64,000 bases of DNA from Eggerthellaceae bacterium (GCA_022791455.1 JAAVZC010000001.1:372001-436000), one strand, 5' to 3'; shown: positions 44,988 to 54,975, counted from the stretch's first letter. Notes: generated from the sequence alone by a model not told the origin. Numbers and translations are program-made.

Positions 44988-45083
44988 TCAATCCATGCCC
45001 GAAAGGGCGTTGGATTCGTAGAAAAGAGGGAAGGGCCGGATGCTTTTCCCGGCCGTAGTTTCCTAACGAAAGGGGAAAGCAAC

Positions 45084-45965
45084 ATGAAGAAATGGCCCGT
45101 ATTCGCAGCTGCTGCCATGATGGTGGCGGCGCTGTGTCTCTTCGGATGCTCGTCCGGCGAGACCACCCAGCCGAGCGACAGCAGCTCTTCCACGAGCAGC
45201 TCCAGCTCCTCCTCCAGCAGCAGCTCCTCGAGCGACAACGCTGCTACCGCGGACAAGCAGGACGCCGCGACTGACGAGATGGTGCTCGTCGAGCCCGGCA
45301 AGCTGACCATCGCCGCTTCTCAGGACTTCCCGCCGTTCGAGAACCTGAACACCAACGGCGAAGTGGAGGGCTTCGAGGTGGACGTCATGGAGGCCCTCTG
45401 CAAAGAGATGGGCCTGGAGATGAACTACCTGCCCACCATTAAGTTCGACTCCATCCTGCCCCTCATTTCCGCGGGCGGCAAGGCTGACGTGGGCGTTTCC
45501 GGCTTCACCGTCACCCCCGACCGTGCCAAGGAGATCGACTTCACCGACGTTATCATGGACGTGAACCAGGGCGTTGCCGTGAAGAAGGACGGCGGCATTA
45601 CCTCCGTCGACCAGCTGGAGGGCAAGAAGATTGCCTGCCAGTCCGGCACCACCGGCTACGAGTGGGCCATGGAGAACGTTCCGGGCGCCGATGTGCAGGC
45701 CTTCGACGAGATGACCGGCGTGTTCGCCGCGCTGGACTCCGGCCAGGTGGAGGCCGTTGTGGCCGACCTGCCCGTGGTGCAGTACTACGTGCTGAACGCC
45801 TATCAGGACTGCGAAGTGATTGCCGAAGTGCCCACCGGTGAGCAGTACGCCATCATCGTGAGCCAGGACAACCCGGCCCTCACCAAGGCCCTGAACGAGG
45901 CCATCGCCGCCATCAAGGCCAACGGCACCTACGATCAGCTCGTCCAGAAGTGGTTCGGTGCTTAA
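45084..45965 (+). CDS. Polar amino acid ABC transporter substrate-binding lipoprotein
   Basis: 293 residues. Lipobox LCLFGC, a Ser-rich linker (about 25-55), then a family 3 solute-binding fold: LTIAASQDFPPFENLNTNGEVEGFEVDVMEALCKEMG, DVGVSGFTVTPDRAKEIDFTDV, and GKKIACQSGTTGYEW. Binds a polar amino acid outside the membrane and delivers it to the permease encoded next (8-nt overlap). Good ribosome site GAAAGGGG. Confidence 0.92.
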   Translation: MKKWPVFAAAAMMVAALCLFGCSSGETTQPSDSSSSTSSSSSSSSSSSSSDNAATADKQDAATDEMVLVEPGKLTIAASQDFPPFENLNTNGEVEGFEVDVMEALCKEMGLEMNYLPTIKFDSILPLISAGGKADVGVSGFTVTPDRAKEIDFTDVIMDVNQGVAVKKDGGITSVDQLEGKKIACQSGTTGYEWAMENVPGADVQAFDEMTGVFAALDSGQVEAVVADLPVVQYYVLNAYQDCEVIAEVPTGEQYAIIVSQDNPALTKALNEAIAAIKANGTYDQLVQKWFGA

Positions 45966-47466
45966 GATCTACTCGACAGAGCCCTTTGAGTCGGAAAGCC
46001 GGAGCACCCGCTTCGGCTTTCTTGCCGTCCTTGCGGCTCTGTTCTGCGCGCTTCTGCTGGTTGCGGCGACGGCTTGCCCCGCCTTCGCCATGGAAACGGA
46101 GCGCTGGACGGCGAAATCGAACCAGGACAGCGGCAACGAGGTTATGGGCGGCACCCCCACCCGCGTTACCTGGCAGGGGCAATCCTCTGAAGACGAATCC
46201 ATTTCCTCCCTCACGCTGGACCTTCCCGAGGGCAGCGTGGTCGACGCCGCCAATGTGAAGGTGACCGTGCTCTCCGGCACCGAGCGCCTGGACACCGAAT
46301 GGACGGTGAACGTCAACGGCTCCCAGGCCGAGGTGATCTTCGGCGAGCCCACCGAGCCCGGCCAGATGGTGATGCTGGAGTTCAACGAGTGCGTGCTGCC
46401 CCCTGCGGGCGGCACCTTCCCCGTGGCGGGCACCTACACGCTCGCTGACGGCGCCACCCTCGACATTCCCGATAGCGGCAAGTCCATCACCGTGGTGGGC
46501 ACCACCGCCGCCGAGAGCTTGTCGGTGTGGCTGAACGATCAGCCGGCCGTGCAAGCTTGGAACAGCGTGAAGTTCCTGCACCTGTTCTTCGATCCCGCCA
46601 TTGCCGTCACCTCGGTGCCGGCGGTGTTCTCCGGCTGGCTGTTGGCGCTGGCCATGGTGATCATCAGCTTCCCGCTGGCCATTCCGCTGGGCCTTATGTG
46701 GTCGTTTATGCGCATGGCGAAAAACCGCATCCTCTGCGGCATCGCCTCCTGCTACATCAACATCATCCGTGGCACGCCGCTGTTCCTGCAAATCTACATT
46801 GCCTACTTCGGCCTGCCCCAGATGGGCGTGAACATCTCCGGCTTCGCCATGGGCATTATCGTGCTGGTGCTGAACTCCAGCGCATACCTGGCGGAAATCT
46901 TCCGCGCCGGCATCCAGTCCATTCCGAAGGGGCAGTTCGAGGCATCGCGCTCGCTGGGCATGAATGGTGCCCAGACCATGCTGCACGTCATCATCCCGCA
47001 GACGGTGCGCCGTGTTATCCCCACCATGACCAGCGAGTTTATCCTCATGTACAAGGACACGTCGCTCTTGGCCGCGGTGGGCGTGTACGAGATCATCTCC
47101 AACGCGCGCATCATCACCGCCGCCACCGGCAACATGACCCCCTACATCGTGGGTGCCATCTTCTACCTCATCGTGACCATTCCCGCCACCCGTGCCATCA
47201 ACCACATGGAGAAGCGCCTGGCGGAAGGCAGCCGCAAGCGCAAGAAGGCCCGTGCCCAGGCGGAGGCGGCGGGCGTCATCGAGCCGGCCCCGGTGGCCAT
47301 GCGCGCGGTGGCTACCGACGGCGATGCCGACATGACCACCAGCATGCGCCTTTCCGAGAGCTTCGCCATCAGTCCTGAGGGAGCCCTCTACGCGCAGGAG
47401 AAGAAGGCGGAGCGCCACAAGGCCCGTCGCGACGACAAGGATGGGAAGGGGGACGCTCGTGAATAA
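45958..47466 (+). CDS. Amino acid ABC transporter permease with an extra N-terminal extracytoplasmic domain
   Basis: 502 residues, more than double the usual 220-240. GTG start overlaps the upstream gene. A signal/anchor ([27 protein letters not shown]) is followed by a beta-rich domain (about 45-190) of unknown type, then the HisM/GlnP permease core (about 215-420). The core carries the coupling block [30 protein letters not shown] charged cytoplasmic tail of about 80 residues ends in many Lys/Arg/Asp. Fusion of an ectodomain to the permease may assist substrate capture. Confidence 0.85.
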   Translation: MLKIYSTEPFESESRSTRFGFLAVLAALFCALLLVAATACPAFAMETERWTAKSNQDSGNEVMGGTPTRVTWQGQSSEDESISSLTLDLPEGSVVDAANVKVTVLSGTERLDTEWTVNVNGSQAEVIFGEPTEPGQMVMLEFNECVLPPAGGTFPVAGTYTLADGATLDIPDSGKSITVVGTTAAESLSVWLNDQPAVQAWNSVKFLHLFFDPAIAVTSVPAVFSGWLLALAMVIISFPLAIPLGLMWSFMRMAKNRILCGIASCYINIIRGTPLFLQIYIAYFGLPQMGVNISGFAMGIIVLVLNSSAYLAEIFRAGIQSIPKGQFEASRSLGMNGAQTMLHVIIPQTVRRVIPTMTSEFILMYKDTSLLAAVGVYEIISNARIITAATGNMTPYIVGAIFYLIVTIPATRAINHMEKRLAEGSRKRKKARAQAEAAGVIEPAPVAMRAVATDGDADMTTSMRLSESFAISPEGALYAQEKKAERHKARRDDKDGKGDARE

Positions 47467-48286
47467 GGTGAGCGAAAAGGTGGAGGAGATCTCCGCCCAG
47501 ATGGCCGCCACTTCCGTGAAGGTGTCCTCCGCCAAGCCGGCGCCGCAGCTGGATCCGGATGTGATCGTCTCCATCCAGGGCCTGCAGAAGAGCTTCGGCG
47601 ACACGGAAGTGCTGCGCGACGTGAACGTGGACGTGCGCCGCGGCGAAGTAGTGGTGGTGCTGGGCCCCTCTGGCTCCGGCAAATCCACGATGCTGCGCTG
47701 CATCAACCTGCTGGAAGTGCCCACCGGCGGCCATATCTACTTCGAAGGCAAGGACATCACCGACAAGAAGCAGGACATCAACAAGCTGCGCACCGGCATC
47801 GGCATGGTGTTCCAGAGCTTCAACCTGTTCCCGCATCTGTCCGCTAAGGAAAACGTGATGCTGGCCCAGCGCAAGGTGCTGAAGCGTTCGAAGGAAGAGG
47901 CTGAGGCCATTGCCGTGGAAGAGCTGGGGAAGGTGGGGCTCGGCGAGCGCGTCGACTACATGCCCTCCGAGCTTTCCGGCGGCCAGCAGCAGCGTGTGGC
48001 CATTGCCCGCGCCCTGGCCATGCGTCCCCACGTGATGCTGTTCGACGAGGCCACGAGCGCCCTCGACCCGGAGCTGGTGCGCGACGTGCTGGGCGTCATG
48101 AAGGATCTGGCCCGCGAGGGCATGACCATGATCGTGGTCACCCACGAGATGGGCTTTGCGCGCGATGTGGCCGACCGCGTCATCTTCATGGACGGCGGTG
48201 TCATCGTGGAAGAGGGAACGCCGGAAGAAGTGTTCGACCATCCTAAGAGCGAACGAACCAAAAACTTCTTGGGACATATCTCGTAG
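47459..48286 (+). CDS. Amino acid ABC transporter ATP-binding protein
   Basis: About 275 residues from GTG 47459 (AAGGGGG upstream, overlapping the permease stop). An extra N-terminal helix of about 35 residues comes before the ATPase. Walker [11 protein letters not shown]-loop [12 protein letters not shown], signature [15 protein letters not shown], Walker [15 protein letters not shown], and switch His in [11 protein letters not shown]. Polar amino acid (GlnQ/HisP) type. Confidence 0.93.
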   Translation: MNKVSEKVEEISAQMAATSVKVSSAKPAPQLDPDVIVSIQGLQKSFGDTEVLRDVNVDVRRGEVVVVLGPSGSGKSTMLRCINLLEVPTGGHIYFEGKDITDKKQDINKLRTGIGMVFQSFNLFPHLSAKENVMLAQRKVLKRSKEEAEAIAVEELGKVGLGERVDYMPSELSGGQQQRVAIARALAMRPHVMLFDEATSALDPELVRDVLGVMKDLAREGMTMIVVTHEMGFARDVADRVIFMDGGVIVEEGTPEEVFDHPKSERTKNFLGHIS

Positions 48287-48310
48287 GGAGGTAGAGGGAC
48301 CTGTCCGCGA

Positions 48311-48465
48311 CGGGCGTGCGCGAGGGGTTTTACAAACACCCGCTTTCGCTTCTTTGCCTTCGGCTCAGGCGCTTCGCTCCTCGTGCTTTTATGGAAAGTG
48401 CCCGCAACGCGGGCACTTTTTTAGTTTGTGCTCAGAGTGTTTGCAAAACCCCTCGTGCCCGCCCG
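48311..48465 (+). repeat. 155-bp palindromic element with 29-bp near-perfect arms around a terminator
   Basis: The arm at 48311-48339 (CGGGCGTGCGCGAGGGGTTT...) is matched in inverse at 48437-48465 with about 26 of 29 positions paired. Between them sits the terminator at 48395-48422. No coding capacity. Resembles a small MITE or a large structured 3' end. Confidence 0.6.
48395..48422 (+). terminator. Terminator of the amino acid transporter operon
   Basis: AAAGTGCCCGC, loop AAC, GCGGGCACTTT, TTT: perfect 11-bp stem with a U-tract. Confidence 0.88.
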
Positions 48466-48554
48466 CCGCTACGGCAAGGGCCTTCGGGCCCGTTTTCTTA
48501 CGGGTTGGCTTGATTTGGCGGTGCTGGCTGGGGAAACGGCTAGAATCCTGTCTT

Positions 48555-49730
48555 ATGGACGAATTCTTACATATCGCTGAGCACGTGATGGAGCATTCCA
48601 TCACCGACACGCTTTACCTTATTCCGTTCCTTTTCGTCACCTATCTGGCTATGGAGTGGCTGGAGCACAAGACGGGGGAGCGCACCCAGAAGGCTATTCG
48701 CCACGCCGGCGCGGCGGGGCCGGTGGTGGGCGCGCTTCTGGGCGTGGTGCCCCAGTGCGGCTTTTCGGCGGCTTCGGCTACGCTTTATGCGGGGCGCGTG
48801 ATCACGCTCGGCACCATGTTCGCGGTGTTCCTGTCGACGTCAGACGAGATGCTGCCCATCTTCTTGGCGGAAAACGTAGCACCCAACACCATCCTCTCCA
48901 TCATGGGGGCGAAGGTGGTCATCGGCATGGTGATGGGCTTTATTGTGGATGCCGGCCTGCGCCTTTTGCGCCGCGACAAGGACAAGCTGCGCATTCACGA
49001 GCTGTGCGCTCAGGACAACTGCGGCTGCGACGATGACTGCGCTACCTGCAAGCAGAACCCGGAACTGGCCTACCAACACACCGACGACGCCCTGGCCCAA
49101 GAACTCGCCGACACCGCCAAGCCCCTCCCAGTAGAGGAAATAGAAAAGCACGAGCACGCCCACGGCGAAGCCGATGCCGCCCATTGCAGCGAAGCTGCCA
49201 CCTCCCATTGTCATCCTGAGCGGAGCGGCGAAGCCAGTTCCTCCCATTGTCATCCTGAGCGGAGCGGCGAAGCCGCGGAGTCGAAGGATCTCCCCACGGC
49301 TCACGCCCACGATCACTCCCACGACCATGGGTGGGGCGGCATCGTCAAGAGCGCCCTCAAGCATACGCTTACGGTGACGCTCTTCATCTTCATCATCACT
49401 ATCGTTCTGAACGCCGTGCTGGAAGTGGTGGGGGAGGACGCCCTCGCCCAGTTCCTGGGGGCGAGTCCGATTCTGGCGGTGCTGGCCTCGGCGCTGGTGG
49501 GGCTTATTCCCAATTGCGCGGCCAGCGTGGTCATTGCGCAGCTGTACCTGGAAGGGGTGCTGGCGCCCGGTGCCATGTTGGCGGGCCTGCTGACCGCCGC
49601 TGGCGTGGGCCTCCTGGTGCTGGTGCGCTCTAACCGCCCGGCCATTCAGAACGTGAAGATCATCGCTTGCCTTTACGTAACAGGGGTATTCTGGGGCCTC
49701 GTAGCCAACGGCCTTGGCGTCGTGTTCTAA
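48555..49730 (+). CDS. Putative 10-helix heavy-metal/manganese transporter (ArsP_2-like)
   Basis: 391 residues from ATG 48555. Two bundles of membrane helices with mirrored GALLGVVPQCGFSAASATLYAG and SALVGLIPNCAASVVIAQLYLEG motifs (P-x-C in each) typical of the putative metal-efflux family. The cytoplasmic or periplasmic middle loop has Cys-rich CAQDNCGCDDDCATC and a His-rich HAHDHSHDHGW. Two copies of a palindromic repeat (residues about 219-247) are inserted in that loop and add HCHPE-type residues. Transport direction and metal are inferred only. Confidence 0.75.
   Translation: MDEFLHIAEHVMEHSITDTLYLIPFLFVTYLAMEWLEHKTGERTQKAIRHAGAAGPVVGALLGVVPQCGFSAASATLYAGRVITLGTMFAVFLSTSDEMLPIFLAENVAPNTILSIMGAKVVIGMVMGFIVDAGLRLLRRDKDKLRIHELCAQDNCGCDDDCATCKQNPELAYQHTDDALAQELADTAKPLPVEEIEKHEHAHGEADAAHCSEAATSHCHPERSGEASSSHCHPERSGEAAESKDLPTAHAHDHSHDHGWGGIVKSALKHTLTVTLFIFIITIVLNAVLEVVGEDALAQFLGASPILAVLASALVGLIPNCAASVVIAQLYLEGVLAPGAMLAGLLTAAGVGLLVLVRSNRPAIQNVKIIACLYVTGVFWGLVANGLGVVF
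49210..49293 (+). repeat. Tandem palindromic repeats, family 1, in frame in the metal transporter
   Basis: A partial copy (49210-49236) and a full copy (49249-49293), both beginning GTCATCCTGAGCGGAGCGGC. They are translated as [13 protein letters not shown] and [17 protein letters not shown]. Confidence 0.88.
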
Positions 49731-49747
49731 ACACAGAAGGAGGCGTT

Positions 49748-51061
49748 ATGGGGGCAGTTAATCCGAGTGTTTACAAGGATATTTTGCGGGTGCGGCCGGC
49801 CCATGGGTTCGATATTGCCTGCTTCCTCATGCGCTTCTACCAGTACATGATGAACGTGGGCACCGTGACCATGATCACGCTGTCCGGCTACTCGTTTCTG
49901 CTGGCAGGTGCGGTGTCCTCCATCATCGCCATCGTCACGTTCATCGTCTCGCCGCAGGTATCGCGCCTGGTGGACCGGTTCGGACAAAGCCGCGTGGTGC
50001 CCTTCGCCACCGCCGTCACGGTGGTGGGCTTCTCGCTTTTGGTGGGCAACATTGCCCTGGGCGGACCTGAGTGGTTCTGTTTCGTGGGCGCGGTGCTTAT
50101 GGGATTCGTGCCCAGCGCTCCTGCCCTGGCGCGGGCGCGGTGGACCCACCTTATCCGTTCCGGCCAGTTGGGCGAGCACGCGCCCGACCTGCGCACCATG
50201 TTTTCCTACGAGGGCGTGCTGGACGACATCGGCTTCATGTTCGGCCCCTCCATTTCCATCGCGCTGGCCAGCTCCATTGCGCCGGTGGCGGGCATGATGG
50301 CGGGGGCCATTGCCCTGGTGGCCGGCACGGTCATTTTGTTCTTTGCGAAGGGGAGCGAGCCGAAGCCGATGCTGGGCGCCGCTTCGCCCGCCGCGGGGGC
50401 CTCTGCTTCCGAGGGTGTTTCGGCAGCGGCACCGAAAAAGGAGCGCGCCCTGCTGCTCACTTCGCCGGTCATTCGCGTGCTGTTTGTGGCCATGACCTTT
50501 ATGGGAGCCATGTTCGGCGTTTACGACTCCACCACGGTGGGGCTTGCCGAAGAGCTGGGCGACCCCAACATTGCCAGCATCGCCCTTATGACCTCGGCCG
50601 TGGTGTCCATGGTGTCCGGGTTCATCTTCGGCATGCTCCGCTTCCGGTCGCCGCAGCACCGCCAGCTGATAGTTGCTTCCATTTTGCTGGGCGTCACCTT
50701 CGGGGCCATGTTCATCATCGACAACATGGGAACGCTGCTGTGCGTTTCGGTGGTGGCGAGCGCCTTCTACGCGCCCTTCCTCATTGTGGTCAACGCGACG
50801 GCGGAACGGGCCGTGCCTACCGAGCGGCTCACTGAAGGCATCACCTGGGTGAATGCCGGCGCCACCTGCGGTATGGCCATCGGGCCCTCCGCCGCCGGCT
50901 TCATGATCGACGGCTTTGGTGCCCCGGCCGCTTTCGACATGGGGGCGGTATTCGCCATCGCCATTCCCGTCATCATCGTGCTTTGCCGCGGCGTCATCAA
51001 GCGCCAGCTGCGCCAGGAGTGCTACCGGGAAGTGGGCAAGGCCCCTGCCGCAAAGAAATAG
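49748..51061 (+). CDS. Major facilitator superfamily transporter
   Basis: 437 residues from ATG 49748 with GGAGG upstream. Twelve hydrophobic segments with a charged central loop (about 205-235). The first cytoplasmic loop VSRLVDRFGQSRVVPFATA is a variant of the MFS G-x-x-x-D-R-x-G-R/Q motif. Substrate unknown. It lies between a metal transporter and the acetamidase/formamidase pair, but no link is evident. Confidence 0.85.
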   Translation: MGAVNPSVYKDILRVRPAHGFDIACFLMRFYQYMMNVGTVTMITLSGYSFLLAGAVSSIIAIVTFIVSPQVSRLVDRFGQSRVVPFATAVTVVGFSLLVGNIALGGPEWFCFVGAVLMGFVPSAPALARARWTHLIRSGQLGEHAPDLRTMFSYEGVLDDIGFMFGPSISIALASSIAPVAGMMAGAIALVAGTVILFFAKGSEPKPMLGAASPAAGASASEGVSAAAPKKERALLLTSPVIRVLFVAMTFMGAMFGVYDSTTVGLAEELGDPNIASIALMTSAVVSMVSGFIFGMLRFRSPQHRQLIVASILLGVTFGAMFIIDNMGTLLCVSVVASAFYAPFLIVVNATAERAVPTERLTEGITWVNAGATCGMAIGPSAAGFMIDGFGAPAAFDMGAVFAIAIPVIIVLCRGVIKRQLRQECYREVGKAPAAKK

Positions 51062-51138
51062 CGCGCATTCTGGTAATATTTCCACCATTCCGCGAAACAT
51101 GCAGCGGTGATGCAGGCTCCAATGGGAGGAGAGAACTC

Positions 51139-52038
51139 ATGGTGGAATTGGGAGACGAGCGCGTTCTGTATGCGTTTGACCGTGCGGCCGAGCCGGCGCT
51201 GACGGTGGCGTCGGGGGAAACGGTGCGCATTCGCACGAAGGATTGCTTCGGCAATCAGGTGCAGACCCCCGAAGATGTGCTGGACGAAATTGACTGGGAT
51301 CGCATCAACCCCGCGACCGGCCCTATCTTTGTGGAAGGGGCGGTGCCCGGCGGCGCGCTGAAGGTGGAGATTCAGGCTATTGAATTCGATGGCCAGACCG
51401 CTTCGTGCACCGGCGAAGGGGAGGGTGTGTGCGGCGATTGCTTCAACGCCTGGTCCACCAAGCTCTGCTCTATTGAGGGCGACCACCTGGTGTGGGACGA
51501 GCGGCTGTCCATTCCGCTGCGGCCGATGATTGGCGTCATCGGCGTGGCGCCGGCGGGCGAGCCGGTGAACTGCGGCACCCCCGGCAGCCACGGCGGCAAC
51601 ATGGACAACACCGCCATCACCGCCGGTGCCACCCTGTACTTCCCCGTGGCGGTGGAAGGGGCGCTCTTCGGCCTGGGCGACATGCACGCGGTCATGGGCG
51701 ACGGCGAGGTGTCCGTGTCCGGCGCCGAGGCGGCGGGCCATGCCACGGTGAAGCTGACGGCGCTGCCGGAGCTTTCGCTGGTGGACCCCATCATCGAGAA
51801 CGAGACGCACTTGGGCATTATCGCTTCTGCCGAGAGCCTGGACGCGGCGGCCGACCGCGCCGTGCACGAAATGGTGGACCTCATCCACGAGCGCACCGGC
51901 CGTGGCAAGGACGAGATCATCATGTTGATGTCGCTCGTGGCCGACGTGCAGGTGTGCCAGATGGTGGACCCGGAGAAAACCGTCCGCTTCATGGTCCCCA
52001 AATACGTCCTCGAAGCCCTCGACTTCCAACTGTTGTAA
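51139..52038 (+). CDS. Acetamidase/formamidase family protein (copy 1)
   Basis: 299 residues from ATG 51139 (GGGAGGAG upstream). Family marks: VRIRTKDCFGNQV, NPATGPIFVEGAVPGG, PMIGVIGVAP, PGSHGGNMDN and DMHAVMGDGEVS. Hydrolyses short amides such as formamide or acetamide to ammonia and an acid in the cytoplasm. A paralogue lies 206 nt downstream; the gap is filled with palindromic repeats. Confidence 0.92.
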   Translation: MVELGDERVLYAFDRAAEPALTVASGETVRIRTKDCFGNQVQTPEDVLDEIDWDRINPATGPIFVEGAVPGGALKVEIQAIEFDGQTASCTGEGEGVCGDCFNAWSTKLCSIEGDHLVWDERLSIPLRPMIGVIGVAPAGEPVNCGTPGSHGGNMDNTAITAGATLYFPVAVEGALFGLGDMHAVMGDGEVSVSGAEAAGHATVKLTALPELSLVDPIIENETHLGIIASAESLDAAADRAVHEMVDLIHERTGRGKDEIIMLMSLVADVQVCQMVDPEKTVRFMVPKYVLEALDFQLL

Positions 52039-52053
52039 CAAACCCGCCCTCTC

Positions 52054-52223
52054 GTCATCCTGAGCGGAGCGCGCAGCTTCAACTCCCATTGTCATCCTGA
52101 GCGGAGGCCGAAGGCCGTAGTCGAAGGATCTCACCCAGCTGAGGAGATCCTTCGACTACGCGGCTGCGCCGCTTCGCTCAGGATGACAACAGGGTGTTGG
52201 TTTCGGCCTTCGCTCAGGATGAC
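52054..52223 (+). repeat. Cluster of family 1 palindromic repeats between the two amidase genes
   Basis: At least four half-elements: GTCATCCTGAGCGGAGCGCG (52054), GTCATCCTGAGCGGAGGCCG (about 52090), an inverted GAGATCCTTCGACTACGCGG..GATGAC (about 52143-52188), and a last inverted TTCGCTCAGGATGAC (52209-52223). They can fold into one large hairpin. Confidence 0.88.
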
Positions 52224-52244
52224 AAGTGCTCGAAAGGAGCTCTC

Positions 52245-53150
52245 ATGCAGGTGATTCAAGACCAGGTTTATGCGTTTTCCAAGGACAACAAGCCGGTGGC
52301 GGTGGCAGCGCCGGGGGAGGTGCTGCAGTTCAACACGAAGGACTGCTTCTCGAACCGCATCACCGACGAGTCCATTACCATGGCTAGCCTCGATTACGGC
52401 TACGACGGCGCGAACCCCGCCGCCGGACCGGTGTTCGTGGAAGGCGCCGAGCCGGGCGATGTGTTGATCGTAGATATCTACGACATCCAGGTGGCGGACG
52501 AGGGCACCGTGGCCACCGACGACCACTGCGGCCCGCTGTTCGAGGGCACGCCGTACCGCTCCAAGAAGGTGCCCATCCGCGACGGCATGGCCGAGTTCAA
52601 CGGCGTAAAGTTCCCCATCGACCCCATGATCGGCGTCATTGGCACCGCACCCGACGGCGAGGACGTGATCGACGGTTACGTGGGCGCCCACGGCGGCAAC
52701 ATGGACAACCACCTGATCACCAAAGGCACCCGCTTGTACTTTCCGGTGCGTGTGCCCGGCGCGCTGCTGCAGATGGGCGACGTGCACGCCGCCATGGGCG
52801 ACGGCGAGCTGTGCGGCACTGGCATCGAGATTCCCGCCCACATCATCGTGCGGGTCGACGTCCTGAAGAACTTCGAGCTGCACTGGCCCGTGCTGGAGAC
52901 CTTCGGCGCCGAGGGCCGCTGGTATGTGAACGCCAGCGGGCAGGAGTACAACGAGGCGGTCATGAACGCCTCCAAAGAGATGCAGCGCCTCATCATGCGC
53001 ATCACCGGCTGGGACGCCACCGACACTTATATGTACATGTCCATCCAGTCCGACGTGCAGATCAGCCAAGGCTGCAAACCCTGCGAAGTGCAGCTGTCCC
53101 TGCGCATCGGCACGCCCAAGCTCCCCCAATTCCCCCCGCTGGTAGGGTAA
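52245..53150 (+). CDS. Acetamidase/formamidase family protein (copy 2)
   Basis: 301 residues from ATG 52245 (GAAAGGAG upstream). Same block pattern as its neighbour: VLQFNTKDCFSNRI, NPAAGPVFVEGAEPGD, PMIGVIGTAP, VGAHGGNMDN and DVHAAMGDGELCG. The two proteins are clearly related but well diverged, so the duplication is old or the second was acquired separately. Specificities may differ. Confidence 0.92.
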   Translation: MQVIQDQVYAFSKDNKPVAVAAPGEVLQFNTKDCFSNRITDESITMASLDYGYDGANPAAGPVFVEGAEPGDVLIVDIYDIQVADEGTVATDDHCGPLFEGTPYRSKKVPIRDGMAEFNGVKFPIDPMIGVIGTAPDGEDVIDGYVGAHGGNMDNHLITKGTRLYFPVRVPGALLQMGDVHAAMGDGELCGTGIEIPAHIIVRVDVLKNFELHWPVLETFGAEGRWYVNASGQEYNEAVMNASKEMQRLIMRITGWDATDTYMYMSIQSDVQISQGCKPCEVQLSLRIGTPKLPQFPPLVG

Positions 53151-53171
53151 AACGGTCTCTTCCGCCCAATT

Positions 53172-53267
53172 GTCATCCTGAGCGAAGCGCGAAGCGCGCA
53201 GTCGAAGGATCTCACCCAGCTGCGGAGATCCTTCGACTCCGGCCTTACGGCCTCCGCTCAGGATGAC
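53172..53267 (+). repeat. Palindromic repeat pair, family 1
   Basis: GTCATCCTGAGCGAAGCGCG... with GGATCTCACCCAGC, then the inverted GCTGCGGAGATCCTTCGACT...GATGAC. Head-to-head copies downstream of the second amidase gene, capable of a long hairpin. Confidence 0.88.
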
Positions 53268-53493
53268 GTGGGGCTGGAGGGTTAGGGGTGCGCTTTGCTC
53301 CGCTAAAGCGGAAAAAAATACCCTAGTACGGGAAACTCTTTTGCTCTGACCCCCATAATTGTGTTATGGGGGTCATAATTTGCCCGTTCGATTTTCAGAA
53401 GGGAAGCGCGAGCGTTCCCGGCGTCGTTCTTCCTTTCGGAAAATCGCGTTGCAAGAAGCGGCAGGGAGCCGCTTAGGGAAAAGGAGGGATAGC

Positions 53494-54894
53494 ATGGCCG
53501 ACAAGGTATCTATCCAAGAGCCGACCATCGGCCTCGGTGAGGACATCGAGGCGTTCGGCTACAAGCAGGAGCTCAAGCGCGGGCTCCAGCTGCGCGACGT
53601 CATTCTGTACGGCGTCCTGTTCATGGTGATCATCGCGCCGCAGTCCATCTACGGCGAGATTCAGCAGAACAGCCACGGCATGACCCCGCTCGTCTACATC
53701 GTGGGCTTCATCGCCATCAGCTTCACCGCGCTTTCCTATATGTGGATGTCGAAGAAGTTCCCCATCGCGGGCTCGGTGTACTCTTACGTGCAGCGCGGCA
53801 TCAATCCCCATGTGGGCTTTGTGGCCGGTTGGCTCATCCTGCTGGACTACGTGTTCGTGCCGGCCTTGCTCCTGGTCATGGTGGCCAACTGGGGCGTTGC
53901 GCTGGTGCCGGGAAGCCCGTGGTACCTGTGGGTTGTGGTGTTCGTCGTGTTCAACACCTTCGTGAACATCCGCGGCATCTCCATGTCGAAGGGCATTGAC
54001 TGGATCATCTTCGTTATCGAGATTGTGGCGGTCATCGCCTTCATCGCCCTGGGCACCAACTTCGTGCTGGGCGGCGGCGGTTACGGCGAGTTCTCCACCG
54101 CGCCCCTGTGGAGCGACGAGGTAGACGCCCACTTCATCGCCATGGCCGTGTCCATTGCCTGCCTGTCCTTCCTGGGCTTCGACGGCATGTCCACCCTGGC
54201 CGAGGAAACCTATCAGCCGGAGAAGAACATCGGCAAGGGCATCATCATCGCCCTGTGCATCATGGTTGTGGTGTTCGTGGCCCAGACCTACGTGGCCGCC
54301 CTCATCCAGCCCGACTGGGAGAACATCTCCATCGAGACCGGCTTCTTCGACGCCGCCGAGGCCGCGGGCGGCATTTGGCTGCGCAACATCCTGCTGGTGG
54401 TCAACATCGTGGCCGTCGGCATTGCCAACATCATGAACGCCCAGACCGCGTCCGCCCGCCTGCTCTACTCCATGGGCCGCGACGGCGTGATCCCGCGTTT
54501 CTTCGGCAAGGTGCATCCGAAGTACCAGACCCCCTACGTGGCGGCCCTGGTGCTGGGCGGTCTGGCCCTCATCGTCACCGCGTTCTTCGGCGACATGGTC
54601 ATGCTGTCCCGCTTCGTGAACTTCGGCGCCCTGTCGTCCTTCATCCTGCTGAACTTCGCCGTGTTCCTGTACTTCTTCATCAAGGAGAAGCAGCGCAACT
54701 CCTTCGGCGACATTGTGAAGTACCTCATCTGCCCCTGGCTCGGCATCGGCATTCTGCTGTTCGTGTTCACCGGCTTCGACGTGCCCACCTACGTGGTAGG
54801 CATCACCTGGCTGATCATCGGCCTGGTCATCGGCGCGGTGAAGTCGAAGGGCTACAAGGAAGTGCCTGACGCTTTCAAGAATCTGGAAGTGTAG
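53494..54894 (+). CDS. APC family amino acid permease
   Basis: 466 residues from ATG 53494 with AAAAGGAGGG upstream. Twelve membrane segments. The core has QLRDVILYGVLFMVIIAPQSIYGEI, SGSVYSYVQRG-like (AGSVYSYVQRGINPHVGF) and FDGMSTLAEETYQPEKNIGKGI, as in amino acid/polyamine antiporters. Imports or exchanges an amino acid; substrate unknown. The iminopeptidase-type gene 81 nt downstream suggests use of proline or small peptides, but a hairpin lies between them. Confidence 0.9.
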   Translation: MADKVSIQEPTIGLGEDIEAFGYKQELKRGLQLRDVILYGVLFMVIIAPQSIYGEIQQNSHGMTPLVYIVGFIAISFTALSYMWMSKKFPIAGSVYSYVQRGINPHVGFVAGWLILLDYVFVPALLLVMVANWGVALVPGSPWYLWVVVFVVFNTFVNIRGISMSKGIDWIIFVIEIVAVIAFIALGTNFVLGGGGYGEFSTAPLWSDEVDAHFIAMAVSIACLSFLGFDGMSTLAEETYQPEKNIGKGIIIALCIMVVVFVAQTYVAALIQPDWENISIETGFFDAAEAAGGIWLRNILLVVNIVAVGIANIMNAQTASARLLYSMGRDGVIPRFFGKVHPKYQTPYVAALVLGGLALIVTAFFGDMVMLSRFVNFGALSSFILLNFAVFLYFFIKEKQRNSFGDIVKYLICPWLGIGILLFVFTGFDVPTYVVGITWLIIGLVIGAVKSKGYKEVPDAFKNLEV

Positions 54895-54918
54895 CGCACT
54901 GGCAAGCTTGTGAGTTTG

Positions 54919-54943
54919 GCGCCCCTCCGCATGCGAGGGGCGC
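54919..54943 (+). terminator. Hairpin between the APC permease and the hydrolase genes
   Basis: GCGCCCCTC, loop CGCATGC, GAGGGGCGC: perfect 9-bp stem, no U-tract (CTGCTGT follows). Possible attenuator. Confidence 0.55.
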
Positions 54944-54975
54944 TGCTGTATTCGCGCATCGGGAAAGGATGTGTC

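Noticed and set aside
45000..45083. Possible riboswitch in the leader of the amino acid ABC operon
   Set aside because: Two small hairpins are visible, but no conserved aptamer motif is recognised, so it is mentioned only with the promoter.
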